A stretch of DNA of 64,000 nt from assembly GCF_002286965.1 (NCBI RefSeq), contig NZ_NSKD01000001.1, positions 310,001-374,000 of the forward strand, given 5' to 3'. The notes below the pieces were generated by a model. It was given only the letters and a program-made list of their open reading frames with translations. It searched no databases and was not told the DNA's origin. Made by a program: the position numbers and the translations under genes. Below, in pieces: positions 34,522 through 43,272 of the stretch; positions within the stretch are counted from its first letter, which is position 1, and each line of letters starts with the position of its first letter. Origin of the DNA: Halovibrio salipaludis (lineage in GTDB: Bacteria; Pseudomonadota; Gammaproteobacteria; Pseudomonadales; Oleiphilaceae).

Positions 34522-34953
34522 ATGCCATCAACGGGAAGCACGAATCTCCGGCTGCGCGACCAGGTTCGCAGAGTCATTCGGCTCAACCGGTACAGCATCC
34601 GTACCGAGAAATCGTATTGGTACTGGATCCGCTACTACATCCGTTTTCAAGGCGTCCCCCACCCTCAGGCTATGGGCGCTAAGGAGATCCGGGAGTTTCT
34701 GACCTAGCTGGCTGTTGAGCGTAACGTCGCGGCGGCAACCCAGAATCAGGCATTGAGCGCGCTTGTCTTCCTTTATGACAAGGTTCTCGGGATTCCTGTT
34801 GGTGATATCAGTGGCACAACTCGGGCCAAACGCCCACCCCGCCTCCCTGTCGTACTCACCCACGAGGAAGCCATGCGACTTATTGGAGAGCTGGCTCCGC
34901 CCTACGACCTGATGGCGTCGCTGATGTACGGAGCGGGACTCCGGATTGTTGAA
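34522..34953 (+). pseudogene. intI: Integron integrase intI, nonsense mutation and 3' truncation
   Basis: ATG 34522 with AGGAGG at 34510. The N-terminal core-binding domain is classic IntI: LRDQVRRVIRLNRYSIRTEK, FQGVPHPQAMGAKEIREFL. A TAG at 34705-34707 interrupts between EFLT and LAVERNVAAATQNQALSALV, and the same frame continues through RAKRPPRLPVVLTHEEAMRL and YGAGLRIVE (box I arginine) to about 34953. The IntI-specific insertion, the HxxR box and the catalytic tyrosine are missing. The product cannot recombine. IntI proteins are normally about 320 residues; 144 codons remain. Confidence 0.92.
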
Positions 34954-35118
34954 TTTACACGCATGTTCTCGGCCAGGGGTTTGCGGGCGTTGCCAGTCCG
35001 TTGGGTTGAGGTGGGCTTGCGGGGCCAGGGTCGGGGCGCCAATTCGTCGCTGGCAACATGGTTCTCGTTTTTGGACAATAGGCCGCGTCCTCCACATAAC
35101 CGGATCATCACAACGCCC
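34954..35118. other. Junction segment of unknown origin between intI remnant and patatin gene
   Basis: About 165 bp that match neither integrase nor patatin. It stays open in the intI frame, so the intI remnant and the patatin gene form one continuous frame from 34708 to 35997. I see no terminator, tRNA or attC core in it. It may be the scar of the deletion that removed the integrase 3' half. Confidence 0.4.
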
Positions 35119-35997
35119 ATGGCCCGATTTGAATTCCCTTTTTCGCACCGCGAACCCACCTTCGGGCTTGCCCTGGGCGGCGGTGCCGTCTTTGGCATTG
35201 CCCACCTCGGGGCGCTCAAAGCTCTTGAGGAGCACGGTCTGCGGCCGACCCACATCACCGGCACCAGCATCGGGGCCATCATGGCCTCGCTCTATGCCTT
35301 CGGGCATAAGCCAGAGGCCATTCGCGACGCCTGCTCGAAGCTGGACTGGTGGCAGTTGTCCAGCTTCGGCTGGTCGAAGTACGGCATCATGAACAATTCC
35401 GCCATGGGCGACTTTGTTCGCCACCACATTGGCGACCGGGACTTTTCCGAGTCGCCTTACCCGATGGCGTTCATCGCCACCGATCTGGCCTCACGAACCA
35501 AGGTCATCCTGAACAAAGGAGATGTGGCCACAGCAGCCATGACCAGCGCCTGCGTTCCCGGCCTTTACAGCCCCGTCGAGCGGGGTGAGGAACTGCTGGT
35601 GGACGGTGGTCTGGTGGAGAACGTACCGATCTCGCCGCTCAAACAGTGGGGCGTGGACTTCGTGATGGGGGTCGACCTGAACGGCAGCACACGGCGGCGG
35701 GTGCCAGGTGGGTATTTTGATGCGCTGGTCACTGCCTTCGACATCGCCATCGACAGCCACACGCAGACCCAGCTTGCCGGGGCCGATTACGTGCTGTCAC
35801 TGGACCTGGCGGATTACGACCGCACCGATCCGACACAGAGCGAGGCCCTTTTCCAGGAAGGGTATGATGCCTGCCTGAACGCCATTGAGGCGATCCGGAA
35901 AAAACGGGATGCCCGATCCCCCGGTGTGCTCGGAGGCATCCGGCGCCGCCTGAGCCGGTCCGGGCTGCTGCCTCAGGCCGGCTCGAGCGGCGCGTAG
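35119..35997 (+). CDS. Patatin-like phospholipase
   Basis: 292 residues from ATG 35119. The oxyanion loop LALGGGAVFGIAHLGALKAL, nucleophile elbow THITGTSIGAIMASLYAF (GxSxG serine) and catalytic aspartate in LLVDGGLVENVPI are all present, so it should be an active Ser/Asp lipid acyl hydrolase of the RssA-like cytosolic bacterial group. It is fused in frame to the intI remnant upstream, but no ribosome site supports an earlier start. Its last 25 bp overlap the 3' end of uvrD on the other strand. Confidence 0.9.
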   Translation: MARFEFPFSHREPTFGLALGGGAVFGIAHLGALKALEEHGLRPTHITGTSIGAIMASLYAFGHKPEAIRDACSKLDWWQLSSFGWSKYGIMNNSAMGDFVRHHIGDRDFSESPYPMAFIATDLASRTKVILNKGDVATAAMTSACVPGLYSPVERGEELLVDGGLVENVPISPLKQWGVDFVMGVDLNGSTRRRVPGGYFDALVTAFDIAIDSHTQTQLAGADYVLSLDLADYDRTDPTQSEALFQEGYDACLNAIEAIRKKRDARSPGVLGGIRRRLSRSGLLPQAGSSGA

Positions 35998-38126
35998 GCC
36001 AGCACCAGCCACTTGCTGCCTTCCGCGAAGTTCACCTGCACCCGGGCGTGGGCGCCGGCGCCTTCGGCGTTCATCACGATCCCCTCGCCGAATTTGGGGT
36101 GCACCACGCGCTGGCCGAGCTGAAAGCCGGTGTCGGCGCCGCTGCTGGCGGCACCGCCCGCATCGCTGAACATGGTGGGGCGGGTGACGGTATTGCGCAG
36201 GCGCACCTCGCGCATGTGCTCATCCGGGATCTCGCGGATGAACCGTGAGGGCGCATTGAAGCGTTCCTGGCCGTAGAGCTTGCGGGATTCCGCGTAGGTG
36301 AGGGTGAGCTTGCTCATGGCGCGGGTCATGCCCACGTAGGCCAGCCGGCGCTCCTCTTCCATGCGGCCGGGTTCCTCGGCGGACATGCTGTGCGGGAAGA
36401 GACCTTCCTCCATGCCGGTGAGAAAGACCATGGGGTATTCCAGGCCCTTGGCCGAGTGCAGGGTCATGAGCTGGACGCTGTCCTCGTCCTCTTCCGCCTG
36501 GGACTCACCCGCGTCCATGGCGGCGCGGGCGACGAATTCGCTCAGCGGGTTCTGGTCGTCCTCCACGCGGAACTCGCGTGTGGCACCCACCAGTTCGTCC
36601 AGGTTCTCCACCCGGGCCTGGCCTTTCTCGCCCTTTTCCCGGCCGTGGTAGTCGCGCAGGCCGGTCTCGCGCACGGCGCGCTCGGCCAGCGAGTGCAGCG
36701 GCAGGTTCTCGTGGTTGTCCGCCAGCTGTTCGATCAGGTCCACAAAGGTCTGCAGCCCGGTCCGGGCCTTGCCCTTGAGCAGCTGGTGGTGGAGCAGGTT
36801 TACGGTGGCCTGCCAGAGTGAGACCCCTTCGCGCCCGGCGGCCTCGCGCACGGTCTCCAGCGCCTTGGCGCCCACGCCGCGGGTGGGGATGTTCACCACG
36901 CGCTCGAAGGCGGCGTCGTCATGGCGGTAGTTCACCAGCCGCATGTAGGCGAGGGCATTGCGGATCTCCTGGCGGTCGTAGAAGCGCAGGCCGCCGTACA
37001 CGCGGTAGGGAATGCTCTGGCGCAGCAGCGATTCCTCCAGCACCCGGGACTGGGCATTGGAGCGATAGAGGATGGCGCACTCGGCGCGGGCGTTGCCCTG
37101 TTCGGCCCAGCTGCTGATGGTGTCCGCAATGTAGTTGGCTTCATCCTGCTCGTTGAAGGCCGAGTACACATCGATGGGATCGCCGGTCTCACCGTCCGTC
37201 CACAGGTCCTTGCCGAGGCGCCCCTGGTTGTTGGCGATGACGGCGTTGGCCGCTTCCAGGATGGTCTGGGTGGAGCGGTAGTTCTGTTCCAGGCGCACCA
37301 GACGGCTGCCACCGAAATCCTGCTGGAACTGCTGGATGTTCTCGATGCGCGCGCCACGCCAGCCGTAGATGGACTGGTCGTCGTCGCCCACGATGGTCAG
37401 CGGCACACGGTCACCACTGAGCACCCGCAGCCAGGCGTACTGCACGGCGTTGGTGTCCTGGAACTCGTCCACCAGCATGTGCCGGAAGCGGTTCTGGTAG
37501 TGGGCACGCAGCTCCGGCTTCTCCAGCCACAGCTCGTGGGAGCGCAGCAGCAGCTCGCCGAAGTCCACCAGGCCGCTGCGCTGGCAGTTCTTCTGGTACT
37601 CGCGGTAGACGTTGATCAGGGTGGTGGTGAACACATCGCCGTGATCCTCGATGTGATCCGGGCGCAGGCCCTCGTCCTTGCTGGAGTTGATGAACCACTG
37701 GGCCTGTTTCGGCGGCCAGCGGCTTTCGTCCAGCTGCAGCTCACGCATCACGCGCTTGACCAGGCGCAGCTGGTCGTCCGCATCCAGCACCTGGAAGTTC
37801 TCGGGCAGGCCGGCGTCCTGGCAGTGGGCGCGCAGCAGCCGGTGGGCCAGACCATGGAAAGTGCCGACCCACATGCCCCGGGTCGGGATCTGCAGCATCT
37901 CCTCGATCCGCCCGCGCATCTCGCGCGCCGCCTTGTTGGTGAAGGTCACGGCCATGATGCTCGAGGCCGGCACCTGTTCCACCTGGATCAGCCAGGCAAT
38001 GCGGTGCACCAGCACCCGCGTCTTGCCGCTGCCGGCGCCGGCCAGAACCAGCACGTGGCTGTCCGGCGCGGTGACGGCCTCGCGCTGGGCGTCGTTGAGG
38101 GGGTCGAGGATGGAGGAGACATCCAT
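35973..38126 (-). CDS. uvrD: DNA helicase II (UvrD)
   Basis: 717 residues. Superfamily 1A helicase motifs in order: LVLAGAGSGKTRVL (Walker A), AVTFTNKAAREMRGR, GTFHGLAHRLLRAH, MLVDEFQDTN (Walker B), VGDDDQSIYGWRGA, LEQNYRST, LMTLHSAKGLEYPMVF and YVGMTRA. The C-terminal FQLGQRVVHPKFGEGIVMN is the Tudor-like RNA-polymerase-binding tail of UvrD/PcrA. Acts in nucleotide excision and mismatch repair. Two LexA-like boxes lie 34-71 bp upstream of the start. Confidence 0.96.
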   Translation of the reverse strand: MDVSSILDPLNDAQREAVTAPDSHVLVLAGAGSGKTRVLVHRIAWLIQVEQVPASSIMAVTFTNKAAREMRGRIEEMLQIPTRGMWVGTFHGLAHRLLRAHCQDAGLPENFQVLDADDQLRLVKRVMRELQLDESRWPPKQAQWFINSSKDEGLRPDHIEDHGDVFTTTLINVYREYQKNCQRSGLVDFGELLLRSHELWLEKPELRAHYQNRFRHMLVDEFQDTNAVQYAWLRVLSGDRVPLTIVGDDDQSIYGWRGARIENIQQFQQDFGGSRLVRLEQNYRSTQTILEAANAVIANNQGRLGKDLWTDGETGDPIDVYSAFNEQDEANYIADTISSWAEQGNARAECAILYRSNAQSRVLEESLLRQSIPYRVYGGLRFYDRQEIRNALAYMRLVNYRHDDAAFERVVNIPTRGVGAKALETVREAAGREGVSLWQATVNLLHHQLLKGKARTGLQTFVDLIEQLADNHENLPLHSLAERAVRETGLRDYHGREKGEKGQARVENLDELVGATREFRVEDDQNPLSEFVARAAMDAGESQAEEDEDSVQLMTLHSAKGLEYPMVFLTGMEEGLFPHSMSAEEPGRMEEERRLAYVGMTRAMSKLTLTYAESRKLYGQERFNAPSRFIREIPDEHMREVRLRNTVTRPTMFSDAGGAASSGADTGFQLGQRVVHPKFGEGIVMNAEGAGAHARVQVNFAEGSKWLVLAYAPLEPA

Positions 38127-38159
38127 AGTGCCACTGGGCCCTTTGCCGGTGCGTGAAAC

Positions 38160-38197
38160 CTGCGCAGTATAACAGGGGAACCTGTGTGTGCATCCAG
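38160..38197 (-). promoter_or_regulatory. Two LexA-like boxes upstream of uvrD
   Basis: On the minus strand CTGTTATACTGCGCAG (38160-38175) and CTGGATGCACACACAG (38182-38197) each differ from CTGT-N8-ACAG at one outer base. uvrD is SOS-induced in Escherichia coli; here control is inferred. Confidence 0.45.
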
Positions 38198-38362
38198 TAT
38201 TCCCCCGGCTCGATCCTTCTTCAAATAAACCCCGATCAAGGCATTTCAGGCTGAAATATTGCTTGGCTACCTAATTACAAATTGAATACATCTTTTTTCA
38301 CTAAACAACCCGGCATTTCCCCATAATCCCGCAACTCCGCACAGCTACACCACAGGGACGCA

Positions 38363-39976
38363 ATGCTACAGAGACTCTCCATTTCGCTGAAACTCTCGCT
38401 TCTGGTTGGGATTGCGATTCTCGCCTTTGTCATCACCCAGGGCTTTAACTTTTACGTCCAGAACAACAACGCCGGCCGCCTGCACGAGGTGAATGACCAG
38501 CTGTATCCAATGATGGAGAAGGCGACCGTCAATCTTGGGCAACTGGAACTGATGGAAGCGCAGATCAACGCGGCCGTAACCACCGGCAATGAGGAGAGGC
38601 TTGCCGAGACCGAAACCTATTACAACACCATCCAGACAAATCTGGATGAACTCCAGGACCTGGCTCCCCGGATGAGCGACCGTTTCAAACGGCTTTCCAG
38701 GGACCTGGAGCGCTATTACAGCGAGGCCACCCGAATCGCCTCGGCCTTCATCGAAGGTGATGCCGATATGCGGGCGCTGGGCAAGGATGCTTCTGCCAAT
38801 GCCAAACGCCTGAAGGAGCTGATGAGCGATATGACGACCGTGCGCGATAAAGCACGCGACGCCTTCAGCAACTCCATCGACGAGACCCTCGTGACCACCG
38901 AGCGCAGCACAACGCTGGGCCTGAGCATTGCCGTTATCGCGATCGCCACCCTGGTTGTCGTCAGCCTGTTCATCGCCCGCTCGATCACCAGCAGTCTCAA
39001 CCGCGTCATCCACTCGCTGCGCAACATGGCCTCGGGAGAGGGTGACCTCACTTCACGCATCCAGTATGACGGCCGCGATGAGCTCCGGGAGCTGGTCACC
39101 CATTTCAATGCCTTCATCGAAAAGCTGCATTCCGCTTTCGGAACCATCAGCAAGGACGTGGAAGGCCTGGAAGAGGTCTCCCAGCAGCTGTCACAAACCA
39201 GTCGAGCGAACCTGCAGCGCATCAACGACCAGTCGTCGGCCATCGCCTCGGCGCGTCACTCCGTGGACGAGCTGGTCAAGAGCGTGGAAGAAGTGGCCAG
39301 TTTTGCCAGCGACGCCTCCGAGCAGACCCAGGGCGCGGCGGAATACGCCAACCGCGGTAAGGCTCACGTCTCCGGCAATGTTCAGACCATCCAGGATCTG
39401 GCTCAGGAGATCGACCAGAGTGCCGAGCTCGTCAACCAGTTTGAAACCCACTCCACCAAAGTGGCTGGGCTGCTGGACACCATCAAGACCGTTACCGAAC
39501 AGACCAACCTGCTGGCCCTCAATGCGGCCATTGAGGCTGCCCGGGCGGGTGAGCACGGCCGTGGTTTCGCGGTGGTTGCCGATGAAGTTCGCAACCTCGC
39601 CGTCCGCACCCAGAACTCCGCCCAGGAGATTGAGACCGTGATCTCCGACCTGTCGAGCCTGGCGGAATCCTCCGTCAGCGCCATGCAGAACAGTGTCGAA
39701 AAGGCCCGCACCGGTGTGGATGCCACAAAGGAATCCGGAGAAGTGCTGCAGAGCATCCTCGAGAACGTTGAAAGCATCAGCAGCATCAACGAACAGATTG
39801 CGGCCGCCACTCATGAGCAGACGGCCACCTTCAATGATGTGGTCAAGAACATCACTGACATCCACGGCAACGCCGAACAGATTACTGAAACCACTCAGGA
39901 GCTGGACCAGGCGAGCCAGGACAGCCGGGAAATCACCCAGCGCCTGCACCAGATCGCGTCACAGTTCCGCGTCTGA
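38363..39976 (+). CDS. Methyl-accepting chemotaxis protein
   Basis: 537 residues. Membrane helix 1 at about 10-30, a four-helix-bundle periplasmic domain (about 32-190, with [20 protein letters not shown]), helix 2 near 195-215 ([19 protein letters not shown]), HAMP (about 215-270) and the signalling hairpin with [19 protein letters not shown] and [19 protein letters not shown]. The gene directly precedes a porin and a phosphate-binding-like protein on the same strand, 36 bp apart, which suggests chemotaxis toward the solute the porin admits. Confidence 0.93.
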   Translation: MLQRLSISLKLSLLVGIAILAFVITQGFNFYVQNNNAGRLHEVNDQLYPMMEKATVNLGQLELMEAQINAAVTTGNEERLAETETYYNTIQTNLDELQDLAPRMSDRFKRLSRDLERYYSEATRIASAFIEGDADMRALGKDASANAKRLKELMSDMTTVRDKARDAFSNSIDETLVTTERSTTLGLSIAVIAIATLVVVSLFIARSITSSLNRVIHSLRNMASGEGDLTSRIQYDGRDELRELVTHFNAFIEKLHSAFGTISKDVEGLEEVSQQLSQTSRANLQRINDQSSAIASARHSVDELVKSVEEVASFASDASEQTQGAAEYANRGKAHVSGNVQTIQDLAQEIDQSAELVNQFETHSTKVAGLLDTIKTVTEQTNLLALNAAIEAARAGEHGRGFAVVADEVRNLAVRTQNSAQEIETVISDLSSLAESSVSAMQNSVEKARTGVDATKESGEVLQSILENVESISSINEQIAAATHEQTATFNDVVKNITDIHGNAEQITETTQELDQASQDSREITQRLHQIASQFRV

Positions 39977-40012
39977 CCCCAACAAACTCAAACCCCTTCA
40001 ATGGAGATAACC

Positions 40013-41197
40013 ATGAAGCAACTGCGCACCACTAAAACCCGCCTCGCCGTGTGCCTGCTGGTCAGCGCCGGCGTCACCGGCGCCCACGCCCAGGAAGAGC
40101 GGCTCGACCGCCTCGAGAGCCAGCTTGAACGGCTCCAGCAGGACATGCGCGATTCGCGTGACACCGACTTCCGCATCAACGGCTTCATGAGCACCGGCTA
40201 TGCCCGTGCCAGCAACAATGCCGGGTACGCGGGTGTTACCGAAGAATCCGAGATCCGCCCCCTGACACTGTTCGCCGTGCAGGGCACCTTTGACCTGAGC
40301 GATCAGACCAGCGCCACTTTCCAGCTTCTCTCGCGTGGCGAGCATGAAGCACGGGATAACTGGGAAACCCAGCTGGAATGGGGTTACCTGAGCCATGAGA
40401 TGGATAATGGGCTGCGTGTTCGCGCCGGCAAGATGCGCATGCCGCTGTTCATGTACTCCGACTCTCTGGATCTGGGGTATGCCCAGCCGTTCGCGCGGGC
40501 ACCAAGCGCGGTCTATGACCAGGTTACGCTCAGCTCCTACACCGGTCTGGATGCCACCTATGATCTCGACGTGTTTGGCCAGACCATCCGCACCCAGGTC
40601 TTCGGTGGCCACAGCAAAGAGGACCGGATGGTTGGCCAGACCAACACCTCTGCCGAGCTGGAGCTGCGTAACATTACAGGTGCCGTGATGTCCTGGACCA
40701 ACTACACATGGACATTCCGTGGTGTTGCCGCCCGGGCCGACACGAACTTTGCGCCTTTCGGTACCCAGGATGATGACGGTGAGTTTTTCGGTCTCGGCGT
40801 GGAATATGAGCAGGGTAACGTCATGGCGGTTTCCGAAGTCACACGCCGCAACGTTGATGGCGTCTTCCCGGACCGGGATGGTGCCTACATTACCCTCGGC
40901 TACCGGTTCGACAGCGTGATGCCCTACGCTACCTATGCGTGGGTTGAGACTCAGGACGACGACAAGCGGCCAACGGGCACCCTTTCGACCCAGAATGAGA
41001 AGCGCGATGATTACAGTCTCGGCGTACGCTGGGATGCCATGCCGGGCATTGCCCTCAAGGCGGACTGGACTCATTCCCGCGGCTTCGGTGATACCTCTGG
41101 CGCCCTGAGCGGTAACGCTATGAGCTTTGCCAGTGGTCAGGGCAACCGGTTCGACCACACCAACATCTACACCCTGAAGCTCGACGCGGCATTTTAA
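40013..41197 (+). CDS. Outer-membrane porin-like protein
   Basis: 394 residues from ATG 40013, with TGGAGA upstream. The signal peptide ends at GAHA-QE and is followed by a short coiled coil (ERLDRLESQLERLQQDMRD), a feature of trimeric porins such as those of the OprO/P or DcaP type. Beta strands then alternate to a final LKLDAAF with terminal Phe. AGKMRMPLFMYSDSLDLGYA is characteristic of DcaP-like porins. It lies between a chemoreceptor and a phosphate-binding-like protein gene (11 bp gap). Confidence 0.82.
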   Translation: MKQLRTTKTRLAVCLLVSAGVTGAHAQEERLDRLESQLERLQQDMRDSRDTDFRINGFMSTGYARASNNAGYAGVTEESEIRPLTLFAVQGTFDLSDQTSATFQLLSRGEHEARDNWETQLEWGYLSHEMDNGLRVRAGKMRMPLFMYSDSLDLGYAQPFARAPSAVYDQVTLSSYTGLDATYDLDVFGQTIRTQVFGGHSKEDRMVGQTNTSAELELRNITGAVMSWTNYTWTFRGVAARADTNFAPFGTQDDDGEFFGLGVEYEQGNVMAVSEVTRRNVDGVFPDRDGAYITLGYRFDSVMPYATYAWVETQDDDKRPTGTLSTQNEKRDDYSLGVRWDAMPGIALKADWTHSRGFGDTSGALSGNAMSFASGQGNRFDHTNIYTLKLDAAF

Positions 41198-41208
41198 GGA
41201 GCCCCGAC

Positions 41209-41604
41209 ATGAAAACATTACGCATGATCGCGCTTGCCGGCCTCTTTGCCGCCCCCCTGAGCATGGCGGACGTGGTGGTGATCGCTCACCCCGATGGGCC
41301 GGACAACCTGTCTGAAAGCGACGTCCGGGACCTCTACCTCAACCGCAGCAAAGCGGCCACGCCGTTTGAGATTGCTGAGGGCAGTGAGGTTCGAGCAGAG
41401 TTTCACGAATGGATTACCGGCCGAAGCAACTCCCAGCTGCAGTCCTTCTGGGCCGAGCAGACGTTCACCGGGGAAGGTCAGCCTCCGGCTGAGGTCAGTG
41501 ACTCCGCCCGGATGGTGGACGAGGTGGCCGCCACACCGAACAGTGTTGGTTATGCCGACCCGGCGGACGTGGATGATTCGGTCAGTGTCATCCTGAAGCG
41601 CTAA
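41209..41604 (+). CDS. Small phosphate-binding-like periplasmic protein
   Basis: 131 residues. The signal peptide MKTLRMIALAGLFAAPLSMA is followed by VVVIAHPDGPDNLSESDVRDLYL, the N-terminal lobe pattern of PstS-like phosphate-binding proteins, and NSVGYADPADVDDSVSVI at the end. At about 110 mature residues it is less than half of a two-lobed PstS, so it is a single-domain relative. It ends the chemoreceptor-porin-binding protein cluster. Confidence 0.78.
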   Translation: MKTLRMIALAGLFAAPLSMADVVVIAHPDGPDNLSESDVRDLYLNRSKAATPFEIAEGSEVRAEFHEWITGRSNSQLQSFWAEQTFTGEGQPPAEVSDSARMVDEVAATPNSVGYADPADVDDSVSVILKR

Positions 41605-41613
41605 CCAGCCCCC

Positions 41614-41645
41614 ACGGCCACCCCGGTTGTTACTGGTGTGGCCGT
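41614..41645 (+). terminator. Stem-loop after the porin/binding-protein operon
   Basis: ACGGCCAC pairs with GTGGCCGT around a 16-nt loop, 10 bp after the stop, followed by pyrimidines (CTTCCCTCC) rather than a true T-run. Confidence 0.5.
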
Positions 41646-41693
41646 CTTCCCTCCGGCTCACGCCACTATCCAGCCCTTACACCTCTCGACGTA

Positions 41694-43196
41694 TCACTCG
41701 TTCGGATCGTAAACCACGACGTTGTCGTGCCCCTCAGCAATGAGGTGCCCCGCGTGCAGCGTGCTCATGCTGCCTTCGTCGCAGTAAAGAAGGTAGCGGT
41801 TGCCGGCGTCCAGCTCTGAAAAGCGGTGGTTCAGCTCGTAGAAGGGAATGGAACGGATCTCGTTGTTGGTCAGCGTCAGCGGCGCATCCGCCGCCTCGCC
41901 GGGGTGGCGGATGTCGATCACCACGTCGCCGGGTGAGGGCGTGTTCACCCGCGGCACATCGTCGATCCCCACCTCGCTTTCCAGCATCTGGTCCACCGCC
42001 GTCATGGTGCGGTTGGCCACGGCGGCATCCAGCACCGCATCGTCGAAGAAGGACTCGTCGCGCTCAATGCGACCTTTCTTCGCCCGCGTGGTCGGCCGGT
42101 CCGAGATCACGCCACAGTATTCCGGCATGTTCGCCGCCATCCAGTAGGCGCCGATCCGGTCCGCGACGTCAATGATCTCGTCTTTGTTCATGAACACCAG
42201 CGGCCGCATTACCAGCATGTCCGTGCTCTGGTCGATCAGGCCCAGGTTGATGGGCGTCTGGCTGGAAACCTGGGAAATGCTCTCCCCTGTCACCAGCCCG
42301 GTAATGTGCATCTCGTGGGCAATGCGCTCCGCCGCCCGCAGCATCAGACGCTTGAGCACCACACCCCGGTAGGCGTGGTTGACCCGGGTCATCAACTCGC
42401 CGAGGACACCCTCAAAGGGCACCGAGATCATGTAGACCCGGTGGGAGGACTGGTAGTCCGCCCAGAGGTGGCGGACCATCTGCCGCACGCCCGCCTCATG
42501 GGCCGTACCGCCGAGATTGAAGAACAGGAAGTGGGTCTGGAGCCCGCGCCGGATGGCCATGTAGGAGGACACGGCCGAGTCGAACCCGCCCGAAATCAGG
42601 GACAGAACCGGCTCCTGGGTCCCGATCGGGAAGCCTCCCTGGCCCGGGTAGCGCCGACGCACCACCACCATGCTCTCGCGTTTCACCTCCAGATTCACCG
42701 GAATCTCCGGGTGTTTGAGGTTCACCCCCGCAGCGTCCGTGTTCTTCAGCAGATGCCCGCCCAGGAACTGTTCCAGTTGCTGGGAGCTGAAGCTGTGCTC
42801 GCCCCGGCGCTTCACGCGCACGGCAAAGGTCCTGCCCGCCAGCCGCTCGCGGTAGACATGGGTCACTTTCTCGGCCGCATCCTCGAAGTTCTGCCAGGGC
42901 AGGTCGTCCACCAGCAGGATGAACTGGGCGCCGGGCATGCGCTGGAGGTAATGGATAACACGCTCGGCCAGGCCCGCCTCCTCACCGTGTTCCGCCGTGC
43001 GCCGCTGCTCCGCCTCCGGGTCCTCGCCCGGCACGTACACGTCGATGCGATCCCAGCCCGGGCGCACATCAATCCGCTCGTCGAGCTGGCGCATCATCCG
43101 GCGGACATTACGCCGCATCTGGCGCAGCTGCTTGCGCCGCACGGGATCGGATTTGACCGCCATTTCCGGCGAAATCTTGATGAGGTAATGGACCAT
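41694..43196 (-). CDS. thiI: tRNA uracil 4-sulfurtransferase ThiI with rhodanese domain
   Basis: 500 residues from ATG 43196 (a GTG at 43205 is an alternative). N-terminal ferredoxin-like and THUMP domains (LIKISPEMAVKSDPVRRKQL, KHPEIPVNLEVKRE), then the PP-loop SLISGGFDSAVSSYMA, AANMPEYCGVISDRPTT with the first active cysteine, and a C-terminal rhodanese domain with YLLYCDEGSMSTLHAGHL (persulfide cysteine). Makes 4-thiouridine at tRNA position 8 and supplies sulfur for thiazole. Cytosolic. Divergent from ppnN. Confidence 0.96.
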   Translation of the reverse strand: MVHYLIKISPEMAVKSDPVRRKQLRQMRRNVRRMMRQLDERIDVRPGWDRIDVYVPGEDPEAEQRRTAEHGEEAGLAERVIHYLQRMPGAQFILLVDDLPWQNFEDAAEKVTHVYRERLAGRTFAVRVKRRGEHSFSSQQLEQFLGGHLLKNTDAAGVNLKHPEIPVNLEVKRESMVVVRRRYPGQGGFPIGTQEPVLSLISGGFDSAVSSYMAIRRGLQTHFLFFNLGGTAHEAGVRQMVRHLWADYQSSHRVYMISVPFEGVLGELMTRVNHAYRGVVLKRLMLRAAERIAHEMHITGLVTGESISQVSSQTPINLGLIDQSTDMLVMRPLVFMNKDEIIDVADRIGAYWMAANMPEYCGVISDRPTTRAKKGRIERDESFFDDAVLDAAVANRTMTAVDQMLESEVGIDDVPRVNTPSPGDVVIDIRHPGEAADAPLTLTNNEIRSIPFYELNHRFSELDAGNRYLLYCDEGSMSTLHAGHLIAEGHDNVVVYDPNE

Positions 43197-43272
43197 GGGT
43201 AACACTAGTCGGCTTGGATCGCGCTCTGTTCAGCAGAAGCGTGATTTTAACCGACACCGAAGGCCAAATACT

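Larger units (their letters stand above)
27437..34953 (-). mobile_element. Chromosomal integron: cassette array with broken integrase
   Basis: Seven attC sites with RYYYAAC/GTTRRRY-type ends (27437, 28101, 28836, 29563, 30895, 31670, 33222) separate short gene units. On the minus strand each runs from TAACAA-like to GCGTTAG-like ends, the standard cassette orientation, so cassettes read leftwards. An attI-like core site at 34311 and a divergent intI remnant at 34522-34953 complete the layout. The block is visibly richer in A+T than its flanks, most strongly from 29.6 to 34.3 kb. The integrase is non-functional, one attC is a scar and two cassette genes are frameshifted. Confidence 0.9.

Noticed and set aside
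34528-35427. Minus-strand open frame of 299 codons across intI remnant and patatin
   Set aside because: The plus strand has clear IntI and patatin motifs; the antisense product has none.
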